From the NCBI GenBank assembly GCA_002706095.1, contig PAJP01000025.1, forward strand, positions 310,001 through 374,000: a stretch of 64,000 nucleotides of DNA, written 5' to 3'. Of this stretch, positions 1-15,564 are shown one piece after another. The notes under the pieces were generated by a model. The model was not told the DNA's origin, did no database searches, and worked only from the letters and a program-made list of their open reading frames with translations. This stretch comes from Methylophaga sp. (lineage in GTDB: Bacteria; Pseudomonadota; Gammaproteobacteria; Nitrosococcales; Methylophagaceae). Both the position numbers and the translations under genes were made by a program. The number at the start of each line of letters is the position of its first letter. Within the stretch, counting starts at the first letter, position 1.

Positions 1-151
1 GATTCGCTGCGAGTCCGATTCCTGGCGCATCATACATCGTTTCGAGCATATCGTCGGCAAGTTGGCGAATGTCGTCAGTCACTTCCTGGATGGGCTCGGC
101 TTTTTTGCGCAACCTTGGATCAGGGAAATGAAGAATATTTAAAATGGCCAT
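1..151 (-). CDS. def: peptide deformylase, N-terminal part (cut by window edge)
   Basis: Reading the complement from the ATG at 151 gives a protein that begins [20 protein letters not shown] and reaches GIGLAAN at the window edge. That is the first conserved motif of peptide deformylase (GxGxAAxQ). The enzyme removes the formyl group from the initiator methionine of new proteins. Only about 50 codons are visible; the two metal-binding motifs (EGCLS and HExxH) lie outside. It is divergent from the LysM-dprA unit, an arrangement I recall from Pseudomonas. Identification rests on the start and motif 1 alone but both are characteristic. Confidence 0.9.
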   Translation of the reverse strand, partial: MAILNILHFPDPRLRKKAEPIQEVTDDIRQLADDMLETMYDAPGIGLAAN

Positions 152-546
152 GAGTAATACCTATCAGGATGAGTTGCTGCATATACAAACCTTATATTGT
201 AGTCTGCCAGCGACGTATTGAAAATATGACGCGATTACAATACACATAACTTATGGCTCTGATTGTCCAGCATTCGTCTACACCCGAATACTGGTAAAGT
301 CATAAGCGGCATTGATTAACGTTTTTTCAATACTTTTTTCTGTATTGTGTGCCTGATGCGACAGATAAAGTGGAAGACTAGTTTCTCGAGCAAGCCTGAG
401 AATTGATGGTCAGAGTTTACTTGTCGCATAAAAATGATTAAGTTTGACGCTGGTAGCGATACTTGATTAGTCATAAGGCTTATAACACACTACTCAAATT
501 GCCCATAACAGGATTGTGGCGAGATTAAGTCCATGAGGATGGTTCG
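152..546. other. intergenic region between divergent def and the LysM gene
   Basis: This 395-base non-coding stretch must hold the promoters for both directions. I found no convincing -35/-10 pair with normal spacing and no terminator or repeat. A clear ribosome binding site (GAGGA at 535-539) lies seven bases before the ATG at 547. Confidence 0.5.
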
Positions 547-1578
547 ATGATAAAGCACATTGCGATGAGTTTGATTTTTCTTCTGCTGAGCACGCCTTTG
601 CTGGCTAAGGAAGTGGAGCTTAATCCAGATCATCCCCAGCAATACACAGTTAAGAAAGGTGATACCTTGTGGGATATCTCAGGGATGTTTCTCAAGTACC
701 CCTGGCATTGGCCTGAAATATGGCATGTTAACCCTCAAATCGAAAATCCACACCTGATTTACCCAGGGGATGAATTGTCTCTCAGTTATCGTAATGGCAA
801 ACCTGTTATTGAAGTCAATCGTGGTAAACGCAGTGTCAAGTTATCACCTGAAGTTCGTGAAACGATTCTGGATAAACCGATTATGACAATACCGTTGTCA
901 GCGATTGGTCCTTTTTTATCTAAACCAAGAGTGGTTGGGGAAGAGGCCTTAGATAACGCCCCTTATGTTGTAGCAAGTGCTGATGAACGTCTGATTTCAG
1001 GGGCCGGTGACTACGTTTACGTAAAAGGCATCGCTGATAGAGAAAGTGATACATACAGTCTTTTCCGTGGTGGTAAAGCCTACAAGGATCCTGATAATGG
1101 AGAAGTGTTGGGCTATGAAGCGATTTACTCAGGTGATGCTGAGCGCTTAACCAAGGAAGATCCTGCAAAAGTACGACTCACCTACACTAATAGAGAAATT
1201 CAGGTAGGCGATCGTTTGCTAGAAATTGAAGATCAGGATTTTGATCTGAATTTTATCCCACGTTCACCTGAAAAGCCTCTCAATGGTCGTATTATTTCTG
1301 TGTTTGATGGTGTTTCTCAGATAGGGCAGTACCAGATAGTGGTTTTGACGTTAGGTAAACGAGATGGTCTGGAAACGGGGCATGTGTTATCCGTTTATCA
1401 AGCAGGAGAAACGATCAAAGACTCCGTTTCTGCAGACAACAAAGATACCGTGACGTTACCCGATGAGCATGCTGGTGAAGCGATGGTATTCAAACTATAT
1501 GACAAAGTCAGTTATGCCATCATTATGAAAGCAACAACGGCCATTCATTTATACGATCGAGTGAAAAGCGCGCCTTAA
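547..1578 (+). CDS. LysM domain periplasmic protein
   Basis: The 343-residue protein has a signal peptide (residues 1-20, ending LLSTPLLA) and one LysM domain at about residues 33-80 (YTVKKGDTLWDIS, then HLIYPGDEL). LysM binds the N-acetylglucosamine backbone of peptidoglycan, so it should sit in the periplasm on the cell wall. The remaining roughly 260 residues match no domain I can name. It ends 18 bases before dprA and is probably co-transcribed with it; the LysM-dprA pair is conserved in many gammaproteobacteria. Its own function is unknown. Confidence 0.88.
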   Translation: MIKHIAMSLIFLLLSTPLLAKEVELNPDHPQQYTVKKGDTLWDISGMFLKYPWHWPEIWHVNPQIENPHLIYPGDELSLSYRNGKPVIEVNRGKRSVKLSPEVRETILDKPIMTIPLSAIGPFLSKPRVVGEEALDNAPYVVASADERLISGAGDYVYVKGIADRESDTYSLFRGGKAYKDPDNGEVLGYEAIYSGDAERLTKEDPAKVRLTYTNREIQVGDRLLEIEDQDFDLNFIPRSPEKPLNGRIISVFDGVSQIGQYQIVVLTLGKRDGLETGHVLSVYQAGETIKDSVSADNKDTVTLPDEHAGEAMVFKLYDKVSYAIIMKATTAIHLYDRVKSAP

Positions 1579-1596
1579 AAGGACTTATTCAGCGGA

Positions 1597-2700
1597 ATGA
1601 CAGCTAACAAGCAAAGTGAATTGGCTTGTTGGATTGCTTTACAACGAGTGCCAGGGATTGGCCCAGTAACATACCACAAGCTGTTGCAGCAGTATGGCAG
1701 TCCACAATACATATTAAATAACCCTAATCAGTTAAGCGGTTTCAATGAAAAACTGGTAGAGAACCTCCGTCATCCCAACTGGCAACAGGTTGAGCAAGAC
1801 TTACTCTGGTTGGAGCAAGACGATCGCTATATCCTCACCATCGACGATGAACGTTATCCCGTTTTGCTTAAAGAAATTTCAGACCCGCCGCCATTACTCT
1901 ACGTACAGGGGGAGGTTTCATTATTAAACGATTGGCAGTTGGCTATAGTCGGTAGCCGTAATCCTTCTGCTTCAGGCATAAATACCGCCTATGACTTTGC
2001 TCATTATCTTGCTGATGGTGGTTTAGTCGTCACCAGTGGACTTGCGATGGGCATTGATGCCGCTGCACATAAAGGTGCGTTGAGTTGTGGGAAAACCATT
2101 GCCGTTGTTGCTACAGGGCTTGATCGTGTTTATCCAGCGAAACACAGACAGTTAGCTCATGATATTGTTAAAAATGGGGTTATCGTTTCAGAGTTTCCCT
2201 TGGGTACATCACCCAAACCAGAATTATTCCCCAGACGAAATCGAATTATAAGTGGCTTATCGCTGGGTACCTTAGTTGTGGAAGCTGCCTTAAAGAGTGG
2301 TTCTCTAATCACTGCCAGAATGGCGATGGAGCAATCACGTGAAGTCTTTGCCATTCCCGGCTCGATTCATAATCCTTTATCGAGAGGCTGCCATCAGTTA
2401 ATTCGGGATGGTGCCAAACTAGTGGAAACAGCTCAGGATATTATAGAAGAGTTGGGTGCGCTGGCCGGTCTTAAGCCACAAGCAATACAAACTGAAGAAG
2501 AAATAGAATCTACACATGAAAAGGATGGCGATTATCAAGTTCTGCTTAACCATCTTGGATATGACCCCATCGCTATTGACAGGTTGATAGAAAATACTGG
2601 ATTGACGGCTGATGCGGTTTCATCCATGCTGTTATTACTAGAGCTAGAGGGTGAGGTCGAGTCATTACCCGGCGGCCGTTATGTTCGGACGGGTTCCTGA
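1597..2700 (+). CDS. dprA: DNA processing protein DprA
   Basis: This 367-residue protein is the DprA/Smf family member that binds incoming single-stranded DNA and loads RecA during natural transformation. The Rossmann-like core shows VGSRNPSASG, SGLAMGIDAAAHKGAL, the ATGLDRVYP stretch and FPRRNRIISGLS. A C-terminal winged-helix segment follows (about residues 300-360). An N-terminal helical region carries the helix-hairpin-helix-like RVPGIGPVTYHKLL. Length and motif order are normal. It lies between the LysM gene and smg. Presence of dprA alone does not show that the organism is competent. Confidence 0.96.
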   Translation: MTANKQSELACWIALQRVPGIGPVTYHKLLQQYGSPQYILNNPNQLSGFNEKLVENLRHPNWQQVEQDLLWLEQDDRYILTIDDERYPVLLKEISDPPPLLYVQGEVSLLNDWQLAIVGSRNPSASGINTAYDFAHYLADGGLVVTSGLAMGIDAAAHKGALSCGKTIAVVATGLDRVYPAKHRQLAHDIVKNGVIVSEFPLGTSPKPELFPRRNRIISGLSLGTLVVEAALKSGSLITARMAMEQSREVFAIPGSIHNPLSRGCHQLIRDGAKLVETAQDIIEELGALAGLKPQAIQTEEEIESTHEKDGDYQVLLNHLGYDPIAIDRLIENTGLTADAVSSMLLLLELEGEVESLPGGRYVRTGS

Positions 2701-2724
2701 ACCAGGCTTATTAAAGAGAGTCAA

Positions 2725-3192
2725 ATGAAAGAAAATGTCATTGATGTGTTGTTATATCTATTTGAAACCTACATCGATACGGAAGAGCGAAACAAACCTG
2801 ACAATGAGATATTAGAGCTTGAGTTAGAGCAGGTTGGTTTTCAGGAATTAGAAATCCACAAAGCGCTAGAATGGCTAGATAACATGACCGTTGCATCGGA
2901 TCAGCCGCTCAAACGACATGCCACAATGCGTGTATTTTGTGATGTTGAACTAGAGCGCTTGGATGTGCACTGTCGTGGTTATTTACTGTTTCTGGAACAA
3001 GTCGGTGTTTTAGACGTCGAAACCCGTGAAATAGTGTTAGAGCGAGTCATGGCTCTGGATGCTGAAGAAATTGACCTTGATCAGCTTAAGTGGGTCGTGC
3101 TGATGGTGTTGTTTTATCAACCAGGAAGAGAAGTCGCTTTTGCCTGGATGGAAGACTTGGTCTTTGAAGACATAGAAGCCGTCGTTCACTAG
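2725..3192 (+). CDS. smg: Smg family protein (DUF494)
   Basis: The 155-residue acidic protein starts MKENVIDVLLYLFETYIDTE and matches the Smg/DUF494 family, which is usually encoded between dprA and topA as it is here. The molecular function is not known to me. No signal peptide, membrane segment or catalytic motif is visible. It follows dprA by 24 bases with an AAGAGAG ribosome binding site, so it probably belongs to the same transcript. A small GCCC/GGGC hairpin at 3225-3240 separates it from topA. Confidence 0.93.
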   Translation: MKENVIDVLLYLFETYIDTEERNKPDNEILELELEQVGFQELEIHKALEWLDNMTVASDQPLKRHATMRVFCDVELERLDVHCRGYLLFLEQVGVLDVETREIVLERVMALDAEEIDLDQLKWVVLMVLFYQPGREVAFAWMEDLVFEDIEAVVH

Positions 3193-3278
3193 ACTAAAAA
3201 TATTAGAATAAAAACTCCAACATCGCCCGTCACAAAGGGCTTTGCTTGTATGTGCGTAGGTTTTTGGTATCGGAGAAA

Positions 3279-5561
3279 ATGGGAAAGAAACTAGTCATCG
3301 TTGAGTCGCCAGCCAAGGCGAAAACAATCAAAAAATACCTCGGTAAGGATGTAGAAGTATTAGCATCTTATGGGCATGTACGTGATTTATTGCCAAAAGA
3401 GGGGGCTGTCGACACCGCTAAAGATTTTGCGATGAAATATCAAGTCATTGATCGCAACAGTAAGCATGTCGATGCGATTGTAAAAGCGATGAAAAAAGCC
3501 GATGCCCTCTATCTCGCGACTGACCCTGATAGAGAAGGGGAAGCGATATCCTGGCACTTGTTCGAGTTGCTGAAAAAGCGTGGCGCGCTTAAAGACAAAG
3601 ATACTCACCGCGTTGTTTTCCATGAAATTACTAAACAAGCTGTTAATGATGCGGTAGCTCATCCGCGTGAGTTATCCATGTCACTTGTTAATGCTCAGCA
3701 AGCAAGACGAGCACTTGACTACCTTGTCGGCTTTACTCTCTCTCCCTTGTTGTGGAAAAAGGTGCGACGAGGTCTATCTGCAGGACGTGTGCAAAGTCCG
3801 GCACTGAGAATGATCGTCGAGCGAGAGCTGGAGATTGAAGCTTTCGTTGCCAAGGAATACTGGAGTATTGAAGCGGATGCTATCGCTGAAAAGAAAGATT
3901 TCCAGGCCAAGCTAACTTACTTTGAAGGTGAGAAACTCAGTCAGTTTAGTGTTACTGACGAAAAACAATCATCGAGCGTTGTAAAAAAATTAGAGAAAGC
4001 GGCAGAAGGCAAACTGCTGGTTTCGAATGTGGAGAAAAAACAACGTAAACGTAATCCGGCAGCCCCGTTTACAACATCTACTCTTCAGCAGGAAGCGTCA
4101 CGAAAAATTGGCTTTGGTGCCCAACGCACCATGAGTGTTGCCCAGCAACTGTATGAGGGTGTTGATACGGGTGAAGGAGCGGTTGGTTTAATCACCTATA
4201 TGCGTACTGACTCCGTCACATTGGCTCAAGAAGCCTTAGACGAAATACGTGGATTCATTGCAGAAAAATATGGCCAGAAAATGGTGCCTGCAAAACCACA
4301 GGAATACAAAACCAAATCAAAAAATGCACAAGAGGCCCATGAGGCGATACGTCCGACTTCTGTGCTAAGAACGCCAGAAGAAATGAAAGCGTATCTTTCA
4401 GCTGATCAGTTAAAGCTCTACACACTGATCTGGCAGCGCACCATGGCAAGTCAAATGATTCATGCTACCTTGAATACGGTTGCCGTTGACCTTGCCTGTG
4501 GCAAAGGTAATACATTTCGAGCCAATGGTTCGACAGTGGTTAATCCCGGCTTTATGAGTGTCTATCTGGAAGATAAGGATGACGCTGCCAGTAGTGATAA
4601 AGATGAAAAATTATTGCCGGCAATGGAAGTGGGCCAGGTGGTTGAGTTAAAAGCCATCAGACCGGAGCAGCATTTTACAGAACCACCACCTCGCTACAGT
4701 GAAGCCAGCCTGGTCAGAAGTCTTGAAGAGCATGATATTGGTCGACCATCAACTTACGCCAGCATTATTTCTACCCTCGTGCAGCGTGAATATGTGGAAA
4801 TTATTAATAAACGTTTTCATCCCACAGATGTTGGTCGTGTGGTAGGGAAATTCCTTGTTGATCATTTCACGAAATACGTTGATTACAATTTTACCGCTGA
4901 ATTGGAAGATGAGCTTGATGCGGTAGCCAGAGGCGAGGAAGAGTGGATACCATTGCTGAGGAAGTTCTGGGGTCCATTCAAAGAACAAGTCGAAACGAAA
5001 GATAAAGAAGTTCAGCGTAGTGATGTAACACAAGAGCTTCTGGATGAAGACTGTCCAAAATGCGGTAAAAAGTTATCCAGCCGTCTTGGTCGCAGTGGCC
5101 GCTTTATTGGTTGTACTGGCTATCCTGAGTGTGATTACACACGAAATATCGATGGTGAAGAGACAAGTAATAATGAACCTGAGGTTGTTGAAGGCAGAAA
5201 ATGTCCGAAGTGTGACTCTGATTTATGGATACGAACTGGTCGTTATGGAAAATTCATCGGTTGCTCCAGTTATCCTAAATGCAAACATATTGAGTCATTA
5301 GAGCGCCCAGTTAATACCGGTGTTGAATGTCCGCAATGTCACAAAGGCGAGATTCTGACGCGTAAGTCACGTCGAGGCAAAGTGTTCTATTCGTGTTCTG
5401 AGTACCCAGATTGCGATTATGCTTTGTGGAATGAGCCATTAAAAGAACCATGTCCGAAGTGTAATTGGCCAATCTTAACGCTCAAGACAACCAAAAGCCG
5501 CGGCACAGAGAAAGTCTGCCCACAAAAAGACTGTGATTACTCAGAGAAAGTGGAAAGCTAG
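3279..5561 (+). CDS. topA: DNA topoisomerase I
   Basis: The type IA topoisomerase relaxes negative supercoils. I chose the ATG at 3279 (GGAG just upstream) because the protein then begins MGKKLVIVESPAKAKTIKKYLG, the usual start; an in-frame TTG at 3246 would add eleven non-conserved residues. The TOPRIM domain shows ATDPDREGEAI, and the active-site tyrosine lies in GLITYMRTDSV. The C-terminal tail has three Cys4 zinc ribbons (two with CPKC...GC...YPxC spacing, one CPQC...CSEYPDC) plus a fourth CPKC...CPQKDC element. The length of 760 residues is slightly short of the E. coli enzyme but complete. Confidence 0.97.
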   Translation: MGKKLVIVESPAKAKTIKKYLGKDVEVLASYGHVRDLLPKEGAVDTAKDFAMKYQVIDRNSKHVDAIVKAMKKADALYLATDPDREGEAISWHLFELLKKRGALKDKDTHRVVFHEITKQAVNDAVAHPRELSMSLVNAQQARRALDYLVGFTLSPLLWKKVRRGLSAGRVQSPALRMIVERELEIEAFVAKEYWSIEADAIAEKKDFQAKLTYFEGEKLSQFSVTDEKQSSSVVKKLEKAAEGKLLVSNVEKKQRKRNPAAPFTTSTLQQEASRKIGFGAQRTMSVAQQLYEGVDTGEGAVGLITYMRTDSVTLAQEALDEIRGFIAEKYGQKMVPAKPQEYKTKSKNAQEAHEAIRPTSVLRTPEEMKAYLSADQLKLYTLIWQRTMASQMIHATLNTVAVDLACGKGNTFRANGSTVVNPGFMSVYLEDKDDAASSDKDEKLLPAMEVGQVVELKAIRPEQHFTEPPPRYSEASLVRSLEEHDIGRPSTYASIISTLVQREYVEIINKRFHPTDVGRVVGKFLVDHFTKYVDYNFTAELEDELDAVARGEEEWIPLLRKFWGPFKEQVETKDKEVQRSDVTQELLDEDCPKCGKKLSSRLGRSGRFIGCTGYPECDYTRNIDGEETSNNEPEVVEGRKCPKCDSDLWIRTGRYGKFIGCSSYPKCKHIESLERPVNTGVECPQCHKGEILTRKSRRGKVFYSCSEYPDCDYALWNEPLKEPCPKCNWPILTLKTTKSRGTEKVCPQKDCDYSEKVES

Positions 5562-5592
5562 AGCCTGTTTTACTTAGGGCAGGCTTTATTTA
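5562..5592. terminator. intrinsic terminator between topA and the convergent lipoprotein gene
   Basis: AGCCTG at 5562-5567 pairs with CAGGCT at 5580-5585 and is followed by TTATTT. It lies directly after the topA stop and abuts the stop codon of the opposing gene. Confidence 0.55.
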
Positions 5593-6101
5593 AGTTGTTG
5601 TTGGATACTTAACGCCAGCTCTCTATCTTTTTTTGCTGCTTCTAAGGCGGATTGTTGGCGAGCCTCATCGTCTTCAAGCAGCCCATTTTTCAAGTCAAGA
5701 CCAATGTATATCAAGTTTTCATAAATGGTGAATAAAGGGGCGCTTGGCTGACCATTTAAAAATGGCTCATTATGTTTAAAGTCTCGGCTGTATTTGTTTT
5801 TTAGAGAAATATATTCAGGTGTCCATGTGTGGTTGCGATACTGAATAAACTCAAAAGTATTCTTGTTCTGTTTCGCCTGTTGATAATGCTGGATTAGTTG
5901 ATCCTGAATCTTGATGTAATTGCTGACCATTTCATTGGTATAGGGATTTATATTTTTGTGACTTAACTCGGTCAACTGGTGTTGTTTCGGCGTTTGAGGT
6001 GAAGGTGCATTAGTGTCATCACAGCTCATCAGCAACAGTGTAAACAGCATCAATAAACTCATTTTTAAGATACGTTGCGGGCTTGTGAGATGAATACGCA
6101 T
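5586..6101 (-). CDS. hypothetical lipoprotein
   Basis: I do not recognise this 171-residue protein. From the ATG at 6101 (preceded by an AAGG ribosome binding site) it has a short basic N-terminus, a hydrophobic stretch and a lipobox LLMSC, so it should be lipidated and membrane-anchored. The mature part is polar, rich in Gln, Asn and Lys, and predicted mostly helical; it contains no motif I can name. A longer reading frame starts at 6188 but would overlap the SelW-like gene and bury the signal sequence. It is the last gene of the leftward purE-purK-SelW block and starts 10 bases after the SelW stop. Confidence 0.7.
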   Translation of the reverse strand: MRIHLTSPQRILKMSLLMLFTLLLMSCDDTNAPSPQTPKQHQLTELSHKNINPYTNEMVSNYIKIQDQLIQHYQQAKQNKNTFEFIQYRNHTWTPEYISLKNKYSRDFKHNEPFLNGQPSAPLFTIYENLIYIGLDLKNGLLEDDEARQQSALEAAKKDRELALSIQQQLK

Positions 6102-6111
6102 TATGAATACC

Positions 6112-6423
6112 TTACCTTTCAGATTGAGCAGTTTTGTCGGATTTCTTCTCACTATGCCCCAGAGACCTGTCTGGGGCAATGACATCACGTACGAGTTGTT
6201 TCAACTCAGTAATGTCAGGGAACCGTCCTTCTTGCTTTCGAGACCAAAGCAGTTGTTCATTTGCGTGTACCTCAAAAAGGCCACCGGAAGCAGGAATTAA
6301 GCTTAATGATGTAATTTCATCATCAAAAGTCGTTAATAGCTCTTGAGCCATCCAGGTGGCTCTTAATAACCAGCGACATTGTGTGCAGTAGCTGATCGCA
6401 ATATGATTATTCTGAGTGGCCAA
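6112..6423 (-). CDS. SelW/SelT/SelH (Rdx) family protein, cysteine form
   Basis: The 103-residue protein has the N-terminal signature YCTQCRW followed by LLRATWMAQELL, and FPDITELKQLVRDVI near the C-terminus, typical of the Rdx thioredoxin-like family that includes selenoprotein W. The redox motif is CxxC, with cysteine where selenoproteins carry selenocysteine. The role in bacteria is unclear; a thiol redox function is inferred from the family. It starts one base after the purK stop codon, so the two are translationally adjacent. Confidence 0.88.
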   Translation of the reverse strand: MATQNNHIAISYCTQCRWLLRATWMAQELLTTFDDEITSLSLIPASGGLFEVHANEQLLWSRKQEGRFPDITELKQLVRDVIAPDRSLGHSEKKSDKTAQSER

Positions 6424-6424
6424 G

Positions 6425-7564
6425 TTAATCTGCTTTTAAATTTTTAAAACATATTTCAGCTTGTTGCATCGCTTGTTCAACTGTTTCAGCCAACACATTG
6501 AAGTGACCCATTTTACGGCCAGGACGTGCTTCTTGTTTCCCATACAGATGGAGTTTTATATTTGTCTCTGAGAGCAATGTTTCCCAGTGAGGCTGGCTGT
6601 GACCCCAGACATCACCCAATAAGTTCACCATGACAACAGGGCTGATTAAGTCACAATCCCCAGCTGGTAAGCCACACAACATACGAACTTGCTGTTCGAA
6701 TTGTGACGTAGAGCAAGCATCAAGCGTGTAATGACCAGAGTTATGTGGACGAGGCGCAATTTCATTCGCGATGATTTCACCACCCTGACTCACAAAAAAC
6801 TCTACTGCCATGGTGCCAACATACCCTAGACCTTTGGCGATATCATTAGCGATCTGAATCGCTTTTTGGGACTGCTCGGCACTAACGGATGTGGGAACGG
6901 TTGTCGTATGTAAGATGCCATTCACGTGGGCATTTTCAGCGACTGGAAAGTTAATAATTGTACCTGTCTGACTTCTTGCTAAAACAACAGAAATTTCTTT
7001 GTCTAAATCAATGCGTTGCTCTAAAACACATTCTTTCTCTGCTAATGTTTCAAAGCCTGCGTACACATCTTCAATAGTCTGACATGGGACTTGACCTTTA
7101 CCGTCATAACCAAAGTTGGCGACTTTGAGAATCGCAGGAAACCCAATGACTTTCACTGCTTCAGCAATATCTTGTTTGTTACGAATTGTGAAAAAAGGGG
7201 CCGTTTGTATCCCTAGTGAGGCGATAAAATTTTTCTCAACATTACGGTTTTGTGTTGAGGCAAGCGCCTTCGAAGAAGGGTGGACTGTGGTTCTTTGTTC
7301 AAGAAAAGCTAATGTTTGCGCAGGAATATTTTCAAACTCTGTTGTGATGGCATCACAGAGTTTTGCCATATTTGCTAATGCCTCTTCATCATCATAAGCA
7401 GCGCAAATATGCTGATCTGCAATAATGCCAGCTGGGCTCTGAGGATCGGGATCGAGGACAATTACTTTATAGCCCATCACTTGTGCTGCTGAGGTAAACA
7501 TGCGTCCGAGTTGTCCACCACCCAGCATACCTAAAGTTGAACCGGGTAATATCTGTGTATTCAT
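6425..7564 (-). CDS. purK: N5-carboxyaminoimidazole ribonucleotide synthase PurK
   Basis: PurK uses ATP and bicarbonate to carboxylate AIR in purine synthesis, handing the product to PurE. The protein opens with LGMLGGGQLGRM and contains the ATP-grasp stretches GYDGKGQ, ECVLEQRIDLDKEISVV and NEIAPRPHNSGHYT. The start is probably the ATG at 7564 (giving MNTQILPG, 379 residues), six bases after a GAGG ribosome binding site; ATGs at 7567 and 7576 are also in frame. It follows purE by about 100 bases on the same strand, the normal purEK order. Confidence 0.96.
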   Translation of the reverse strand: MNTQILPGSTLGMLGGGQLGRMFTSAAQVMGYKVIVLDPDPQSPAGIIADQHICAAYDDEEALANMAKLCDAITTEFENIPAQTLAFLEQRTTVHPSSKALASTQNRNVEKNFIASLGIQTAPFFTIRNKQDIAEAVKVIGFPAILKVANFGYDGKGQVPCQTIEDVYAGFETLAEKECVLEQRIDLDKEISVVLARSQTGTIINFPVAENAHVNGILHTTTVPTSVSAEQSQKAIQIANDIAKGLGYVGTMAVEFFVSQGGEIIANEIAPRPHNSGHYTLDACSTSQFEQQVRMLCGLPAGDCDLISPVVMVNLLGDVWGHSQPHWETLLSETNIKLHLYGKQEARPGRKMGHFNVLAETVEQAMQQAEICFKNLKAD

Positions 7565-7668
7565 CATGGACCTCATTAAATTTATGCTAATCGTAAAGTA
7601 AGTGAAGCTATCTTTAATATAAATGTGTGATTGATTAAAATTTAATCAACGTTTCATCAGTTTGTGTA

Positions 7669-8160
7669 CTATTGAGGTGGTAAAGTCATCTCAACAACGG
7701 TTTGATGTTGTTTTTTACGGAAAGCGTCGAGCTTTGCCGAGAGCTGTTCGTCGTTGATTGCTAACTGGGCTATAGCGAATAAAGCCGCATTGGCTGCGCC
7801 AGCTTCACCGATGGCAAAGGTTGCAACCGGCACGCCTTTTGGCATTTGTACGATAGATAGCAGTGAGTCTTGACCTTTCAGGTATTTGGATGGCACTGGC
7901 ACACCTAAAACCGGGACGATCGTACTGGCGGCTAACATGCCTGGTAAGTGCGCTGCTCCGCCGGCGCCTGCTATAATACAAGCCAGTCCTCGCTGTTGAG
8001 CTGATTCCGCATACGCTGTTAAAAGGTCAGGGGTACGGTGAGCTGAGACCACTTTGGCTTCATAGCTGATGCCAAATGCGTCAAGTTGCTCAACGGCTTT
8101 TTGCATAACGGGCCAGTCACTGTTGCTGCCCATGACGACACCGATTAAGGGTTTGTCCAT
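7669..8160 (-). CDS. purE: N5-carboxyaminoimidazole ribonucleotide mutase PurE
   Basis: This 163-residue class I PurE converts N5-CAIR to CAIR in de novo purine synthesis. Visible hallmarks are [13 protein letters not shown] at the start, the catalytic-histidine region VSAHRTP, and the glycine-rich [13 protein letters not shown] loop. Length is standard. It is the first gene of the leftward unit purE-purK-SelW-lipoprotein and is divergent from gltB. Confidence 0.97.
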   Translation of the reverse strand: MDKPLIGVVMGSNSDWPVMQKAVEQLDAFGISYEAKVVSAHRTPDLLTAYAESAQQRGLACIIAGAGGAAHLPGMLAASTIVPVLGVPVPSKYLKGQDSLLSIVQMPKGVPVATFAIGEAGAANAALFAIAQLAINDEQLSAKLDAFRKKQHQTVVEMTLPPQ

Positions 8161-8261
8161 GATCGTTCCGTAGTTTTCGTCAAAAACAGTGCATTTTAGC
8201 TATTTTATTGAAAATAGGAAAATTTAACGCTCATATTTTGCCAAGGAAGGTATCGTAATAA

Positions 8262-8290
8262 TTGAATGGCAAGGTATCCATCGTTATAAT
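8262..8290 (+). promoter_or_regulatory. sigma-70 promoter of gltBD
   Basis: TTGAAT at 8262-8267 and TATAAT at 8285-8290 are separated by exactly 17 bases. This is one of the best sigma-70 matches in the window and lies about 110 bases before the gltB start. Between it and gltB is a GC-rich leader with small CCG/CGG inverted repeats (about 8337-8385) whose meaning I cannot tell. Confidence 0.7.
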
Positions 8291-8403
8291 AGATGATCCT
8301 TTCTGCCGTATTTGGTCAACGCTCCTCGAAGACGATTCCGAATACCGCCGGACTATCCGACGGGTGAGCAGTGACGGCGCTAACTAATATGAAGGTACGT
8401 GAC

Positions 8404-14300
<5,897 letters not shown>

Positions 14301-14325
14301 TTACTGATCTACATCATTAAACAAT

Positions 14326-14377
14326 AAGGCTTTTTCATACAGAGATATCGCATCCTGTATGATGAAGCCTTTTTTAT
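14326..14377 (+). terminator. intrinsic terminator of gltBD
   Basis: A 17-base arm (AAGGCTTTTTCATACAG, 14326-14342) pairs with 14355-14371 with two mismatches, and a run of T follows. It closes the gltBD transcript before hemE. Confidence 0.85.
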
Positions 14378-14417
14378 ATCTATTACTTTCAAAGTAGGTC
14401 CAGTTATTCAGGAGTCA

Positions 14418-15485
14418 ATGGTGAGTAGTCTACAAAATGATCGTTATCTCAGAGCATTACTAAAACAGCCCGTCGATAAAACGCCGGTATGGGTAATGCG
14501 GCAGGCAGGTCGATATTTACCTGAATATCGTAAAGTCAGAGAAAAAGCCGGTAATTTTATGACGCTTTGCTCAACCCCTGAATTGGCTTGTGAAGTGACA
14601 CTGCAACCGCTTAGACGCTATGATCTTGATGCCGCGATCATCTTTTCAGATATTTTGACAATTCCTGATGCAATGGGGCTTGGACTACATTTTGTGACAG
14701 GTGAAGGGCCTAAGTTTTCTAAAACAATTCAGACTGCTCAGGATATAGCTAATCTTTCAGTTCCTGATATGGAAGATTCCCTGGGGTATGTGATGGATGC
14801 AATTCGTCTCACCAGAAAAGAAATCGATGGCAAAGTACCACTCATCGGTTTTAGTGGCAGCCCGTGGACATTGGCTTGTTATATGGTAGAAGGTGGTAGT
14901 AGTAAAGATTTCGCCAAGATTAAGGGAATGATGTTTGATTCACCTAATCAAATGCATACTCTGTTAAACGTGTTAGCGGATTCTGTGATTGCCTATCTTA
15001 ATGCCCAAATTAATGCCGGTGCACAGGCGATTATGTTGTTTGATACCTGGGGTGGGGCTCTCAGTCCTGAAAATTATAAAACCTTCTCTCTCGCCTATAT
15101 GGAAAAAATTGTGAATGGTTTAACTAAAGAGTCTGAAGGCCGAGAAGTGCCGGTTACACTATTTACCAAAGGTGGCGGACAGTGGCTCGAGTGGATGGCT
15201 GAAACTGGTGTCAATGGCCTTGGTTTAGATTGGACAACAGATATTCGTTCAGCAAGACAAAGCGTTGGTGAGAAAGTCACACTGCAAGGCAATATGGATC
15301 CATGCGTGTTATATGCATCACCTGACCGAGTTGAACAAGAAGTCAGTACGATACTTGATGCTTATGGGAAAGGGACGGGCCATGTTTTTAACCTCGGCCA
15401 TGGTATTCATCCATCAGTTGACCCAGAGAATATGGCAAGACTTGTTGAGTCAGTTCACCGGTTAAGCGAAAAATATCATCAGTAA
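14418..15485 (+). CDS. hemE: uroporphyrinogen decarboxylase
   Basis: HemE removes the four acetate carboxyls of uroporphyrinogen III to give coproporphyrinogen III in heme synthesis. The 355-residue protein contains the signature [15 protein letters not shown] near the N-terminus, [17 protein letters not shown] in the middle and [16 protein letters not shown] near the end. AGGAGTC just upstream of the ATG is a good ribosome binding site. It stands between two terminators, so it is probably transcribed alone. Confidence 0.97.
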   Translation: MVSSLQNDRYLRALLKQPVDKTPVWVMRQAGRYLPEYRKVREKAGNFMTLCSTPELACEVTLQPLRRYDLDAAIIFSDILTIPDAMGLGLHFVTGEGPKFSKTIQTAQDIANLSVPDMEDSLGYVMDAIRLTRKEIDGKVPLIGFSGSPWTLACYMVEGGSSKDFAKIKGMMFDSPNQMHTLLNVLADSVIAYLNAQINAGAQAIMLFDTWGGALSPENYKTFSLAYMEKIVNGLTKESEGREVPVTLFTKGGGQWLEWMAETGVNGLGLDWTTDIRSARQSVGEKVTLQGNMDPCVLYASPDRVEQEVSTILDAYGKGTGHVFNLGHGIHPSVDPENMARLVESVHRLSEKYHQ

Positions 15486-15505
15486 ACTTTGCTGATTGTT
15501 AAGCA

Positions 15506-15543
15506 TAAAAAAGGGCAAGTAATCAATACTTGCCCTTTTTTTA
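15506..15543. terminator. bidirectional terminator between hemE and amtB
   Basis: AAGGGCAAGT at 15511-15520 pairs with ACTTGCCCTT at 15528-15537. An A run lies before and a T run after, so it can stop transcription from both sides. Confidence 0.9.
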
Positions 15544-15564
15544 TGAGATTATCTAACGACTGAT

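Noticed and set aside
8337..8400. Riboswitch or attenuator in the gltB leader
   Set aside because: Small GC-rich inverted repeats exist but match no riboswitch class I know, and no terminator-like T run follows.
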